The notes beneath the pieces are model-generated. The model had not been told where the DNA came from. It ran no database searches and worked only from the letters and a program-made list of their open reading frames with translations. Shown one piece after another: positions 1 through 10,900 of a DNA stretch of 64,000 bases. The stretch is taken from the NCBI RefSeq assembly GCF_958450345.1, contig NC_088782.1:37128501-37192500 (forward strand), read 5' to 3'. Source of the stretch: Calliphora vicina (lineage: Eukaryota > Arthropoda > Insecta > Diptera > Calliphoridae). Numbering within the stretch: the first letter of the stretch is position 1; each line of letters opens with the position of its first letter. The translations under genes and the position numbers were made by a program.

Positions 1-933
1 GCCAGAAAACTACTAAATTTTATATTTAAAACACGTATTTATTGTGTTCAATATGTTTCAATTTGAACATATGTTCGAAATTAGTTTTCATCTAAAAATT
101 AACAAAATGTCAAAAAAATTCAGGTATTCAAGTAATTTTATTATAATTTCTAATGGAATTTTTAAAATTTACCTGCTTTTAGTAATATCCAAAATTCGAA
201 CTCAATTTCTAAATTCCATTAAATTTTATTTTAAAAATTCCAAATTACACAGCCGGAATAATTCATAAATTAGGAGATAAAACGTTATTGAGTAGGATCA
301 AAAATATTAATTTCTACCCCTTTTACTCCTAAATTTGTAACGTTTTTATTTAATTTCTAAATTAATGAGATAATCTACTTATATATTGTAAATATGCATT
401 TTTAATGCAATCTATCAATATATTGAACAGTTCATTGCGCATTATTTCAAAAGCAGCGGAAATTTGAAATAGTTTATTTGAGAACTGTAACTGTTATTAT
501 TAAAATCTTAAATTATTAGTTGCTCCAACATGTACCATTCACTTTTAATATGATATGCAAACCAAATAAAAATAAAAAACAGATACATATTATTAAAGCC
601 AGATACAGATACATAGCCAAATTAGTACTTATCATAGATACGCAAGTACAAATACACAGAGATACTAAAATATATTAAATTACATGATGTAATAATAGTT
701 TCGATATGGCTCAAAAAATAATTCTTTTTATCTATTTAACAATGCTTTTTTTCTCACTCATGACCAATAATGGTCAAACGGTTCAAAAGTTTATTTAAAC
801 GTTTCTTATTAATTGTATCAATTGAAATTATGCACCACAATTGTTTTTGACTTTATCTTAAGTAGTTTTAGCTGTTTATGGGCTAAATAACGTTTATCTA
901 CTTACTATTATTTTTTTAAGTTTTCAGTTTTTT
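1..933. other. AT-rich intergenic or intronic DNA
   Basis: No coding region, RNA gene or bounded repeat could be supported here. Short open frames are AT-rich and biased to Phe, Ile, Lys and Asn, as expected of non-coding AT-rich DNA. Confidence 0.6.
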
Positions 934-1228
934 GAACTCCTTAAGGTATTTATAGACGGCAATACTGAGTATTAACACTTTTCAAATTTAAAATATTATT
1001 GAAATCTTTAGGTATGTCAAGAAATCGTTTCGAAAAATACATTTCTTGTTTACGATAGTATTATAAATATTTTATTTGTTTGTTGATTGATATTTTTCTT
1101 CTAACTTTATTTTTATTTTATATTTTCTTTACATTTTTGTTTGCCTTATTTGTTTTTATAAACACATACCCGATACATATGAAAATAAAAAGTTTTTGAA
1201 TTGTTTTAAACAAATTTTCAATACCGAC

Positions 1229-1893
1229 CAAGGCGTATTAACAAGGTGAGTGCATAAAATCAGCTGATTCTAAATTCGCCGTAATTTAATGTAGACTATA
1301 TGTCAAACTTTGTTTATGTTTACATTTTTTATTTTAAAAAAAGCAAGCGAGTATTGTAATTTAAAAAAATAAACAAATATTTTCTGATATTTAACATTTA
1401 AAAAATTGCTGTGAAAATTAAAAATAAAAAAATAATTTGTGAAATTTTGTGAAAATAAATAAATTTAATATTTAAAAGTGCAATTTAACAATTTAAATAA
1501 AAAATGCGCAGCTGCTGGCTATGTAAAAAAAAAGTGGAACGGGGAAATGGGACATTTTTTAATGTTCCCAAGGATGAGAAGAGGCGGTCAAAATGGGGTG
1601 AAATTTGTAAAATGCAATTCACACCAAATGCACGGATTTGCATTGACCATTTTTCATCCAAGCAAATTATAACGTCGGGCCGCAATCGTTATCTTCTGCC
1701 CAATGCAGAACCAATTGTACCGAATCAAAACAAACGACTTCAAACTAAAATTTTAATTCGCTTTTATTTTGTTTATATTTTAATTCGCCTTGATTTTGAC
1801 ATATTGTCTACATTTGAACAAAAACAAAATGCCTGTTGTTTTTGCCTTGTTGTATTTGTTGCCGGGACGCACTCACCTTGTTAATTCGCCTTG
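1229..1893 (+). mobile_element. P-superfamily-like element, deleted, with THAP domain
   Basis: The 665 bp element has 25 bp terminal inverted repeats (1229-1253 and 1869-1893) that begin CAAGGCG and differ at one base. It is flanked by a perfect 8 bp direct repeat, ATACCGAC (1221-1228 and 1894-1901). CA-starting TIRs, an 8 bp duplication and a THAP-encoding frame together match the P-element superfamily. The copy is far shorter than an autonomous P element (about 3 kb) and keeps no catalytic domain, so it is a deletion derivative. A further partial copy of the terminal motif (TTAATTCGCCTTG) lies near 1782-1796 as a subterminal repeat. Confidence 0.85.
1504..1884 (+). CDS. THAP-type zinc finger, N-terminus of a P-like transposase (truncated)
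   Basis: The frame encodes 126 residues. The first ~76 form a THAP DNA-binding finger with a C2CH signature: Cys4, Cys7, Cys46 and His49 (C-x2-C-x38-C-x2-H, within the family's allowed spacing). Also visible are the typical FFNVPKD block (residues 18-24), Trp31, and a terminal LLPNAEPIVP that corresponds to the AVPTIF-like tail of the domain. After about residue 78 the protein is hydrophobic and low-complexity and runs into the transposon's own right end; the stop lies inside the right TIR. THAP fingers in P transposases bind the element's termini. Here the catalytic RNase-H-like and GTP-binding parts are missing. The product could at most be a small DNA-binding protein able to bind the ends, or it may be inert. 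Start chosen: the Met three residues before the first Cys, as in other THAP proteins. Confidence 0.7.
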   Translation: MRSCWLCKKKVERGNGTFFNVPKDEKRRSKWGEICKMQFTPNARICIDHFSSKQIITSGRNRYLLPNAEPIVPNQNKRLQTKILIRFYFVYILIRLDFDILSTFEQKQNACCFCLVVFVAGTHSPC

Positions 1894-2040
1894 ATACCGA
1901 CCGTAAATCAAAAAAATCATTTGTATTTTTTGAAAATCTAATACAAATTTTGTTTAGACGATGAAATTGTATTATGATACTTGAGTTTTTGACAAATATT
2001 AATACTCAGTATCGCCGTCTACAAATACCTTTAGCAGTTC

Positions 2041-3509
2041 TCTGGAGTAAATACTTTTGTTAGCTATTATAGCTTTAAGCTTAAATATTATATGGTTTAT
2101 CTGTTTACATGTTGATGACTATTTATGGCCAGTTGTTGCCAAAAAAAAATATTATTTCTATATAAAAATTGGTAATGAATTCTAAATCGGCTATCTAATA
2201 AATTTTATAATACTTTTATGTGTTATGAATTTTAAAATTAAGTTTGCCAAAAGTTTGTTTTTTATTGTAATTAATGTTAAATTTCCTATTTATAAAAATT
2301 ATGTAGACATATTAAATAATTATGACCCACCATAATTTAATTTGTTATGAAAGAATAATTCTTTTTGTCAAAATCAATGAAGGAATAAAACGTGACAAAA
2401 TACACTTGTAATATTTTTGAAATTTTGTTATGAAATTGTGTGCGAGTCATGTAAAAAATGTCCCACAACAAAAATAACAAAAGAACATTTTTTAAGTACG
2501 CACAGTGGGGCAGAATCGAAATTTTTTTGGAAATAAATCTGGCATTTCTAAAAAGCTGTTCTCATCAGAATAAAATTTGACGTGGGCGTAACCAAGAAGT
2601 ATTCGAGTTTAAGTTATTAAAATGGGTCGTACAAATGCTGCAGGGGCGACGCTGTAGGGGCTCAAAGTAGGGTACCTTCGACAAGCAAAATTTTAAAACA
2701 CGAGTCATTTTTTGTTTCCCATCCGATTTCAAAGATTTTTGTAATTTTGGAAAGCTTGCGTGTGCTATTTATCTCTTGTAATATCCGAGTTATAGGCATT
2801 TCAAAATTAAAATTTTAAAATTTTGCCATACCTTGCTCCGCTTTTTTAAAAATATAAAGCGTACTTTTGGACCGAATGGAGTCGAAAATTTTGTTTGTTA
2901 GTTAGACAACTAAAATACCAATAATATACAACAGATTTCAGAGCAATATCAATTATGAATCGAAAAATAAACATTTTTCAATTTAAAAATTCAAAAAATA
3001 GTAGATTTTTGCTGTTTTTTGGGCGAAAAGGTGACATAACTATTTTTTTATAAAAAAACTTTCTTTAAGAACATATAACAATTTTATGTGTTTCTTTAAG
3101 GTATCTATACCGAGAAAATTTTGGTATAAAAAATATGTTATATTTTTCAAATATGTCGGCATTACGCACTTGGGAAATTGACCTTATTTTTATCAAAATT
3201 TCAATATTGGGCCACATGTTCTAAAATTCTAAAGCTGGGATCAGAAAACGGAAAGCAGCTTTGGAAACGTTGATATGTTCCCTATTTATCCCTAAAGTAT
3301 TTTCCCAGTCCCGAAGGAACTGTGGACCCTATGGGCAAAATTGTAAAAAATACCATTTTTGGGATTTTCGCTGCAATTTGTAGGAATTTGACCTTTTGAG
3401 GTTTTTTAATAAATAAAGAGTTTATTACATATTTATTGAGTTTCTAAAACTAAAATTTGTATAAAAATGTTAATAAAATTTAAAATATTAGAACCAATTT
3501 GATCCACAT
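2041..3509. other. Non-coding DNA, probably an unclassified repeat at 2500-3420
   Basis: No coding frame is supported. From about 2500 to 3420 the composition is less AT-extreme and reads like an old dispersed repeat, with phrases such as ATTGGGCCACATG. No terminal repeats were found, so it is left unclassified. Confidence 0.4.
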
Positions 3510-4050
3510 TTATGCATTAAACACATTCAAGACAGCAGGCTACCAACTTCAATCTGTCAAAAATAAAATGCACACGTTTATATGGAGACGATTATTTTAA
3601 CGACAGCACAGCTACACGGCCACACGACTACTCATGCCGATGTAGCCGAATTAGGCTAATTTCTATTTTTGTCAACTACAAAACAGAAATAGTGTTGCTA
3701 ATATAATAAGAAAATGTAAATCAAATTAGTGCTTAAAAGAATATAATTTTTTACTTAATTAAGAGAAGTTTCTGATAACCATATTGAAATAAATTAATAA
3801 AAGGTACATAATTAATTATAACCATATATATATTTTTACTCAAAATAATTGTTTTAGTCTTAATTACTTTGGAATTTTGTACGGTTATGTTTTATTAAAG
3901 TGGTACCACTGAATTATAAATCAGCTGTTTACTTTGTAGCTGTCATCTTTAAAATAATTCAGTAGCTGCCACACGACTACAACTGTAACCAGCAGAATTT
4001 GTGTTCGTGTAGTCGTGTAGCCTGTTGTCTTGAATGTGTTTAATGCATTA
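3510..4050. mobile_element. MITE with ~32 bp inverted repeats
   Basis: Left (3510-3541) and right (4018-4050) ends are inverted copies sharing ATGCATTAAACACATTCAAG and then GACARCAGGCTA. Inside, the motif CACACGACTAC occurs in both orientations near both ends (about 3621, 3971 and 4007), a typical subterminal repeat. No coding capacity was seen. Length is about 540 bp. The outer edges contain the palindrome ATGCAT, which makes the target-site duplication ambiguous, so no superfamily is assigned. Confidence 0.75.
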
Positions 4051-4204
4051 TTCCGAACTAATTTCTTTTGAAAAAAATGTCAAGTCAATATCTCAATTAG
4101 ATTCAAAAATATGCCACTTTTAAAACTCAGTCTTTCAAAAGTATTGCACAAATATATTGCAAGAAATATAAGATTAAGATTGAAAACAATTTTTGGTTAA
4201 AACA

Positions 4205-5007
4205 AGTAAGAAAGTATTGTCGGGCTTGACCAAGTAAATGAGCAAAATCATTTTTCTTTTAAAATTTCAATAATTTATTTTCGTGAATGATTTTCGGAAG
4301 AGTGATATGATGGGAGCTATGACCAATTATTAACCGATCTTCATGGTGATTAGATCATATTATTTATGTCTATATGAAAGTTATTTGTGTTTAATTTTTG
4401 TGTATAACAACATTTTAAGAGATTTATGATCGTTATAGATATTGTGGGCCTTATATGGGAGCTATGACTCATTTTGGACCGATCGCCATTAAATTTGGTT
4501 GTGTTATTTATGTCTATATGAAAGTTATTTGTGTTGAATTTTATGTATATACCAACATTCTTAAGAGATTTATACTCGTTAAAGTTATTTTTGGAAGTGG
4601 GCCTTATATGGAAGTAATGAGCAATTATGGACCGATCGCCATTAAATTTGGTCGTGTTATTTATGTCTATATTAAAGTTATTTATGTTGAATTTTATGTG
4701 TATTCCAACATTTTTAGGAGATTTATGCACGTTGAAGTGATTTTCGGAAGCGGGTCTTATATGGGAGCTATGACTAATTATGGACCGATCATAATAAAAT
4801 TTGGTGACATGAATTGCGTATATATAAAACTTATTTGGAGCAAAATTTGTGATGATGCCTAGGTGAAATAATGGACTGATTTCTGCCAGTTTCAATAGGA
4901 TCCGTCCTTGGGCTGAAAAAATTATATGTACCAAATTTTATCGAAATAACAAACATCTGCATAAACGCATAATACCGTCCCCACTATGGTAGTGTAGGGT
5001 ATAATAA
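4205..5007 (+). repeat. Family B dispersed repeat with four ~150 bp internal units
   Basis: This begins GTAAGAAAGTATTGTCGGGC and ends CACTATGGTAGTGTAGGGTA. It is the same family as 24048-24800. Between the ends lie about four tandem units of roughly 150 bp (TTATATGG marks at 4451, 4604 and 4757, with a degenerate unit near 4304). Each unit carries GGGAGCTATGAC, GACCGATC and TTTATGTCTATAT. Frames of up to 194 residues read through it on both strands, but they arise from the tandem structure and are not genes. Confidence 0.8.
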
Positions 5008-5149
5008 AATTTTTTAAAAAAAAAAGTTTTATGAAAAAAAAATTCTGTTAAAAAATTACTTTTTGAAGAAATAAAATCGTGTGAAAAAATACTTTTAAAT
5101 CAGATTTTGATTCATTGCCGATTCGAATTTCTATGTCGTTGGAAGGGTC

Positions 5150-5430
5150 TTTGAAATGTCTTGCATTTTATATCCGGTATGTACATAGACAATATGTACA
5201 TACCGGAAAATTATTTGATTTTTAAGATAATACAAATTATTAGAGTCCTACCTTAACCTTCTTTTTTAGCAACCGAACCAGCACTATAACCGATATATTG
5301 ATATATCAGTCAATTTGTAAGTTATTTGGGGTCTTCTGAAAGTTGATTTCAACAGACACACGGCCATGGCTATATATTTTCCTTATTATTTATGTATTTA
5401 CCACTCATGGTAATAAAGGATATAATAATA
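5150..5430 (+). repeat. Degenerate mini-me-type repeat fragment
   Basis: AAGTTATTTGGGGTCTTCTG, GTTGATTTCAACAGACACA and CGGCCATGGCT appear in the order found in the better-preserved copies at 26717-27369 and 58440-59240. The TATATA core and the GGTGAAGGGTATAA end are decayed. Confidence 0.55.
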
Positions 5431-7700
5431 TTCTAAAGAAAAAAACTATATTTTTTTATTTAATTGCAAACTAGAGTAGATTTTGGTACACACTTTATAA
5501 TAAATATGTAAGTTTTGGACAAATAATATAAGTAATCATATAAATAGGCTAAAGTTTTAGTTTTTTACTTGCAAAAATTTTGAATTTATTTTTGAAAACG
5601 GCTTGCCTTGTCCCCCGATTACGAAATAAAATATGTTCTTTTGTTTAAAGAATTTTCTATAAAAATTTATTACATCATTTAGCCTAAAACTTTATATATT
5701 TTTGTTTACATTTAAACTAAACTTAATAACAAATAAATAAAATCCACGATTTGATAATATTTTGCACAGTTATTCAAAAACAAAACACAAAACACTTTAT
5801 TTAATATAAACGTTTCTTTTCTTTATGATTATTTTCACAAAAACCTTTTTTGAATAAGAATATCATGACTAGTCTTTTCTAATTTCTTTTAATTTACATA
5901 ATTCCTAAACAAAAAAAGAAAGGTTTTCATAATGAAAGAAACCTCTTTTCATCATTAGACTTTCAATGCAACAAATGGCCCATTCATATTGAAATGAAAA
6001 GTGTTTGTTAATTAGAAAGTGATTTTAATGTTAAAAAAAAAACTTTAAAACAAAAACACAATATTCAGCGATAAGTTATTTTATGAATTATAATTATTAC
6101 TCGCATTAAAGTTTTATTACCAAATAAAATTTTTAGCTCGTAATTGAATATTGTTTAATGAAAAGCAAATGAAAAAAAATAAACAAACTTCAATAAGAAA
6201 AGAATTGGAAAAAATGTTAATAAATGCATACAATAAAATTATAATAAGTAAATATGAAAAATGTACTGGGTAAATGATACAATTGGGCCTTAATTAAGTA
6301 TTATAAACATATAAATTTAATTGCACCCTATACCAAAAATATAAAAAGACTGGGGCCCTAGTTCCATTCTTTCTGAAAACTTTAATTCATCGGTTAGATT
6401 CACATTACCGCAAATAAATATTTATGTACAAGAGCTAGAAAACAAAAGTCTAAACCAGTGCTAGCCAGGAAGAGAACATTTTATGCACTTTATCTAGCCA
6501 GCTATTTATTGTGATTATTGTTTCTTATTTGATAATGTTTTAGAACTTCGTTGACATTCATGTTGTTTACATGTAAATGACTAATCATTTTCGGCCTCTG
6601 TTAGCTATGATAGCCGACCTCTGGTCTAAACATAAACTGTAATGAAACCATTAGATTTTAAGATTCATTTCAATTAATGATTTAAAAAACATGCAAGTTT
6701 CATTTCGATCTCTTTTTAAACACTTAATAGGTTAAACAAAGTTCAAATTCTCATGTTATAACAAGCAAATAGAGACTTAATTTATCAATTCCTTTTAAAC
6801 TTTATGACCGATTACAGGGCGTAAGGTATCATACAATTGGTTTCTGACTGAATATATTTGTGTTTTGTATTATTTTTTTGTTTTAACTTGAAAAAGAAGC
6901 CAATCAAAATAGCCATAATTCAACAGAAAACAATATAGAAGTAAAAAATAAAAAAATAATTCCATTACAGCATGTAGTCAGTGGACGTACTTACATATGA
7001 CTTGTTACTTACTACTACTCTTAAGTATTATACTATAATACCCCATGGTTAGTTTTTCAGTTATATGAGTAGATATCAACACGGGCGTGAAGGCAAAAAA
7101 AGTAAATAGAAAATACCAAAAAAAAAAAGATTTCAATTTCATTAAAGAAATGTATGTATGATGATTTCAACATTACAAATAATATGTAAAATACTTCTGT
7201 TGGAAGTAAAATAAATAAAATAAAAATAAAACTCACATGAAATGATTACACTCGTAAATACAAGAGAGCTTCAAAAGAAAATGTATTAAAATGTTGGTTG
7301 TCCCTTTCACTAAGTAGCGAAAAGCATAATTTAAGAAAGTATGAGTGTCTGAATTTGTGTAATTTTCATGGAGCCCCCCGAAGAAGCAGCTTAATGTTGA
7401 CCAAAGATCTTATAGTTAATTGTATCATGTATGAAATTTAAAACCATTGACGAATACATCATACATCGCTACCAACATATAAAGGTGATTTATTATATTA
7501 GGGTGGCACATACATACATATTTACATGAAAAGTTTTCAATAATAAGTAAATTAGGTAGAGCCAGATTATGTTCTTTTTCACCCTAAATGTATTCAATAT
7601 TCTTTTGGAACCTGATTTTTTCAGTTTATTTTAAGATGTCTTAATAGCTAACCACCAAAACCAAAGATGTTCGGACGATTTACTCCACATTGTGATTTAA
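5431..7700. other. AT-rich non-coding DNA
   Basis: I see no gene, bounded transposon or structured repeat. Short A and T runs and simple AT-rich sequence dominate. Confidence 0.55.
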
Positions 7701-8260
7701 TTATACCCTTCACCTTCGTGAGAAGGGTATATATAAGTTTGTCATTCGGTTTGTAATTTCCACTATATAATTTTCCGATCCTATAAAGTATATATATTCT
7801 GGATCCTTATAGATAGCTAAGTCGATTAAACCATGTCCGTCTGTCTGTTGAAATCTGAAGACCCCAGATATGTTCGGGTTCCAAATCTTCAATAATTCTG
7901 TCAAACATGCTTTCGAGAAGTTTCCTATTGAAAATCAGTAAAATCGGTCCATAAATGGCTGATATATGAGGAAAAAACCGGGACAACCTCGATTTGTATA
8001 TATTTTTGACCTATATCTGGATAACTAAGTCATTAATATAGACAATATGGATATCTAATGATAGATATTTCAACGGGTCAAAATCGAAAAAAATATTTTT
8101 TAACCTGTATTTTTTTTCACCAAAAAAAAAATAAAAAACAAATTTTTTAAAATGGGTCAAAATCGGAAAAAATATTTTTTAAGCCGAATTTTTTTTTTCA
8201 CCAAAAGTTTTTTTTCGCTAAATATTAAAAAAAAATTTTAAATTTAAAAAAATAAAATTT
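7701..8260 (-). repeat. Mini-me-type dipteran repeat (family A), minus orientation
   Basis: This opens TTATACCCTTCACCTTCGTG and contains TATATATTCTGGATCC, a short GTCY tract (GTCCGTCTGTCTG), and then blocks such as GACAACCTCGATTTG and TAATATAGACAATATGGATA before an A/T-rich tail. GTCY repeats plus a TA-rich conserved core are the hallmark of mini-me elements described in Diptera; the name is assigned by that resemblance. The segment TAATATAGACAATATGGATA provides the empty site for the MITE at 58712-58975. Confidence 0.75.
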
Positions 8261-8284
8261 TAATATAATTAAAAATAACAATCC

Positions 8285-8499
8285 AAAAAATTGAAGATTT
8301 TCTGTAGAAAATATATTTATATTGAAGATATTATATGAAGATATATATACTGAATATTTTCTATGGAAGATACTGTTATACTGATGATAAAATTATCTAT
8401 AGAAAATACTGTTATATAAAATATTTTCTACAGAATATTGTTATATAGAAGATTTTCTATAGAAAATACTGTAATAAGCTAAATTTTCTATAGAAAATA
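8285..8499 (+). repeat. Diverged copies of the TTTTCTATAGAAAA satellite (left half)
   Basis: About seven irregular units with GATTTTCTATAGAAAATACT and GTTATA spacers. This resembles the 31 bp satellite at 51985-53190 and continues at 9457-9660. The pogo-like element at 8500-9456 splits the block. Confidence 0.7.
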
Positions 8500-9456
8500 C
8501 AGTGGAGTCGGGATAGAGTGAACTAATTAATGCAAGGCCTGTTCACTTTATCCAATAAATTCACTTTATCGAGACTGAAAAAATTATAAAATATTCATAA
8601 AATTTTATGTCAAAAATGTACATTTTATTAAATTTTTATAAAGGAACAAATACATCATTAATGGTTGCTTGTTTTCTGTATGTACTTTTGGCATTTTGTA
8701 CTGCTAAATCACGAAATTTGTAAAACTGAGATATTTGCATAATCATTAGTATTGTGCTCGCCCAGTCAATGGCTTTTTCAAAAATTTTAACAGCTTGAGT
8801 TGCTGCTTTATAACCTTAAAGCCAGCCTGCGCTTGCATTGATACCTCCTGATCGTGTAACTGCTCGTCTATTTTTTTTTTTTATTTTGCCTTAAGCATTT
8901 CTCCACTGACAGGCAAATTTTTACATCGCTGCTTTAAAAGTCAATGATGGAGTATTATTTCGACACTTTTATTGTGGCATAGAATTCCACTTTGTATTTT
9001 TTTAATGCCACATATTGTGGACTTTTCTACACCAAATTTATTTGCTAGAAATGTAACCCCCACTCCATTGTCCATATCTTTTATTGTTTCTTGCTAAACT
9101 TTTATAGAAAGAATTTTTTTTGGTTTATATAGCAATACAAAAAGTAGAGTCAAAAAAAGTCAAAAATCTCAGAAAAACCAAAACAAAAATAACGGTGTTG
9201 TATTCAAAATGTGTGTAAAAAAATAATGAAACTTAGTTTAAGTGGTACAAAAATACTAATGAGAGTCAAAACTGCCTGTAGACAAAAAATAACAAATAAA
9301 AACTTTTGATTTTAAATTTTTTGCAAAAATAAACTAAATTTCACTCTATAGAAGTAGGCGATGTTCACTCTTTGGAGTCTCCAGTGTACAAATTTGTGTG
9401 TTCATACTATTCAGTAGGTCATATTATCAAGTGTTCATTCTAACCCGACTCCACTG
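8500..9456 (-). mobile_element. pogo/Tigger-like element remnant (Tc1/mariner superfamily)
   Basis: Inverted ends of about 24 bp start CAGTGGAGTCGGG and finish in the complementary CCCGACTCCACTG. Each end abuts a TA (8498-8499 and 9457-9458), the TA target duplication of the superfamily. On the minus strand, a frame near 9115-8950 reads ...GVGVTFLANKFGVEKSTICG and continues IKKIQSGIL, matching the CENP-B/psq-type helix-turn-helix of Tigger transposases. After a frameshift comes CKNLPVSGEMLKAK, the usual LPVSG..KA motif of the second DNA-binding domain. Stops and indels are frequent and the DDE catalytic domain is gone, so the 957 bp copy is an internally deleted relic. Confidence 0.85.
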
Positions 9457-9665
9457 TATTGTTAAACCGAAGATTTTCTATAGAAAATACTATTTTATAG
9501 AAGGTTTTTTTATAGAAATAAAATATTGTTATTCCGATGATTTTCTTTAGAAAATAAAGTTTCTATAGAAAATACTGTTATACATAAGATTTTTCTAGAA
9601 AAAATTATGTTAAATTGAAGATTTTCGATATAAAAAACTTATAACACAAATTTTTTATACAAAAC
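9457..9665 (+). repeat. Diverged TTTTCTATAGAAAA satellite (right half)
   Basis: This continues the block at 8285-8499 after the pogo-like insertion. Units retain ATTTTCTATAGAAAATACT and TTATAC but vary in length. Confidence 0.65.
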
Positions 9666-9679
9666 ACAGTTACACATTT

Positions 9680-10440
9680 TTATACCCTTCACCATGACTA
9701 TAGCAAGAATATATAGCACTGGTTCCTCTAAAGATAGTCAACTCAAAATTTAAAAATGTTCAGTAAAAAAAAAAGTTTTTTTTTAATACATTACAATGAA
9801 ATTTGAAGACGGATACAACTGTATTCTTTGGCAAAAGAGTAGAGAAAATGATAGCAGATTTTTACAGTGGGTAGATATGACCACTGTACATTGATTTCTT
9901 GCAAAAAGTGAAAATTTAAAAATTTTGATTTGAAGCTTTTTAGAGGAACCAGTGCGATATATAAATTTGTTATTCCTACATTTTTCATTTGCGACCCCAC
10001 AACGTATATATATTCTGGATCGTTATAGATAGCGAAGTCGATATAGCCATGTCCGTCTGTATGTTGAAATCAACTTTCTGTATCCCACAAATAACTTACA
10101 TAAGTACATGATTCATACATCAACATATCGGGAATTTTCCCGGCTCGGTGGATATTTAACATCGGCTCACAAATGGCTGACACATAAGAAAAAAAACCAG
10201 GACAACCTCGATTTTTGACCTATTTTTGATCTATATCTGGATTAATAAGTCATTAATAAAGACAATATGGACATCCAATAATAGATAATTCGAAGACCTT
10301 TGCAACGGCGTATATAAGGCCAAAGAAACTTGGACCAACAATGGGCCAAAATCTGAAACCCCGATTCACCAAAACAAATTTAAAAATAAAAAATGTTGGC
10401 ATACATTTTTTTTCGCTATTGTTTAATTTTTTTTAATTTA
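9680..10440 (-). repeat. Mini-me-type repeat (family A), interrupted by a MITE
   Basis: Starts TATACCCTTCACCATGACTA. After the insertion at 9716-9955 it continues with TTTGTTATTCCTAC, GACCCCACAACGTATATATA, TTCTGGATCGTTATAGATAG, a GTCY tract, and the block GACAACCTCGATTTTTGACC. The layout and 3' blocks match the copy at 37680-38230. Confidence 0.75.
9716..9955. mobile_element. hAT-like MITE inside a mini-me repeat
   Basis: Inverted ends GCACTGGTTCCTCTAAA (left) and TTTAGAGGAACCAGTGC (right) bound 240 bp. Flanks are AATATATA on the left and GATATATA on the right, a 7 of 8 match. The host site in sister repeats reads GTATATATAAG without the insert. An 8 bp duplication and CACTGG-type ends suggest a hAT-like origin. 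No coding capacity. Confidence 0.7.
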
Positions 10441-10900
10441 TTTACCTCAAAATATTTAAAATTTTTATTTTAAAGTATAAGATTCTGCAATATTGTTGTT
10501 CAATATAAAATGGTTAGCTATAGCAGCAAATCATTCTGAGTACATAGGAATTTGTAAATTAGTCTTTATACTTAAAATACTGAAAATTGTTTGAAAGTCT
10601 TGGGAGTATCCTGGTACTTTTAAATATGAAATAGTATAAAAATAATTACCATCGTATCAACTTTATCATTCCTGATAGAAAACAAACAAAATATGTAGTA
10701 CTTTAGCTTTAGAGAATTTTCGGATTCAATGAATTGAAATCATGCCAAAAGAATATTCAAACTAGAAAAATTCAAATAAATAAAACTGTGTTAGATTCAT
10801 TAATTAACATGACATTTTTCATTACTTTTCTGAATTACATAATTTAACTATTTTACGTTTATAAGCAAGTACTTTTTTGGTAAATATGTACAGTTATTAT
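10441..10900. other. AT-rich non-coding DNA
   Basis: No feature could be supported. Confidence 0.5.

Larger units (their letters stand above)
934..2040. mobile_element. Outer TIR element (MITE-like) hosting a P-like insertion
   Basis: Inverted repeats of about 42 bp lie at 934-975 and 1999-2040. Their shared core reads AGGTATTTRTAGACGGCRAT then ACTGAGTATTAA, with only a few mismatches. Similarity continues inward for about 15 more bases. Removing the nested element at 1229-1893 and one copy of its 8 bp duplication leaves about 434 bp, the size of a non-autonomous DNA transposon. No clean target-site duplication is visible at the outer edges, so the exact ends and the superfamily are uncertain. 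Confidence 0.75.

Noticed and set aside
4350..4934. 194-residue minus-strand open frame (and a 135-residue plus-strand frame)
   Set aside because: It runs through four tandem ~150 bp repeat units and is periodic for that reason. The same repeat at 24048 is broken in all frames.
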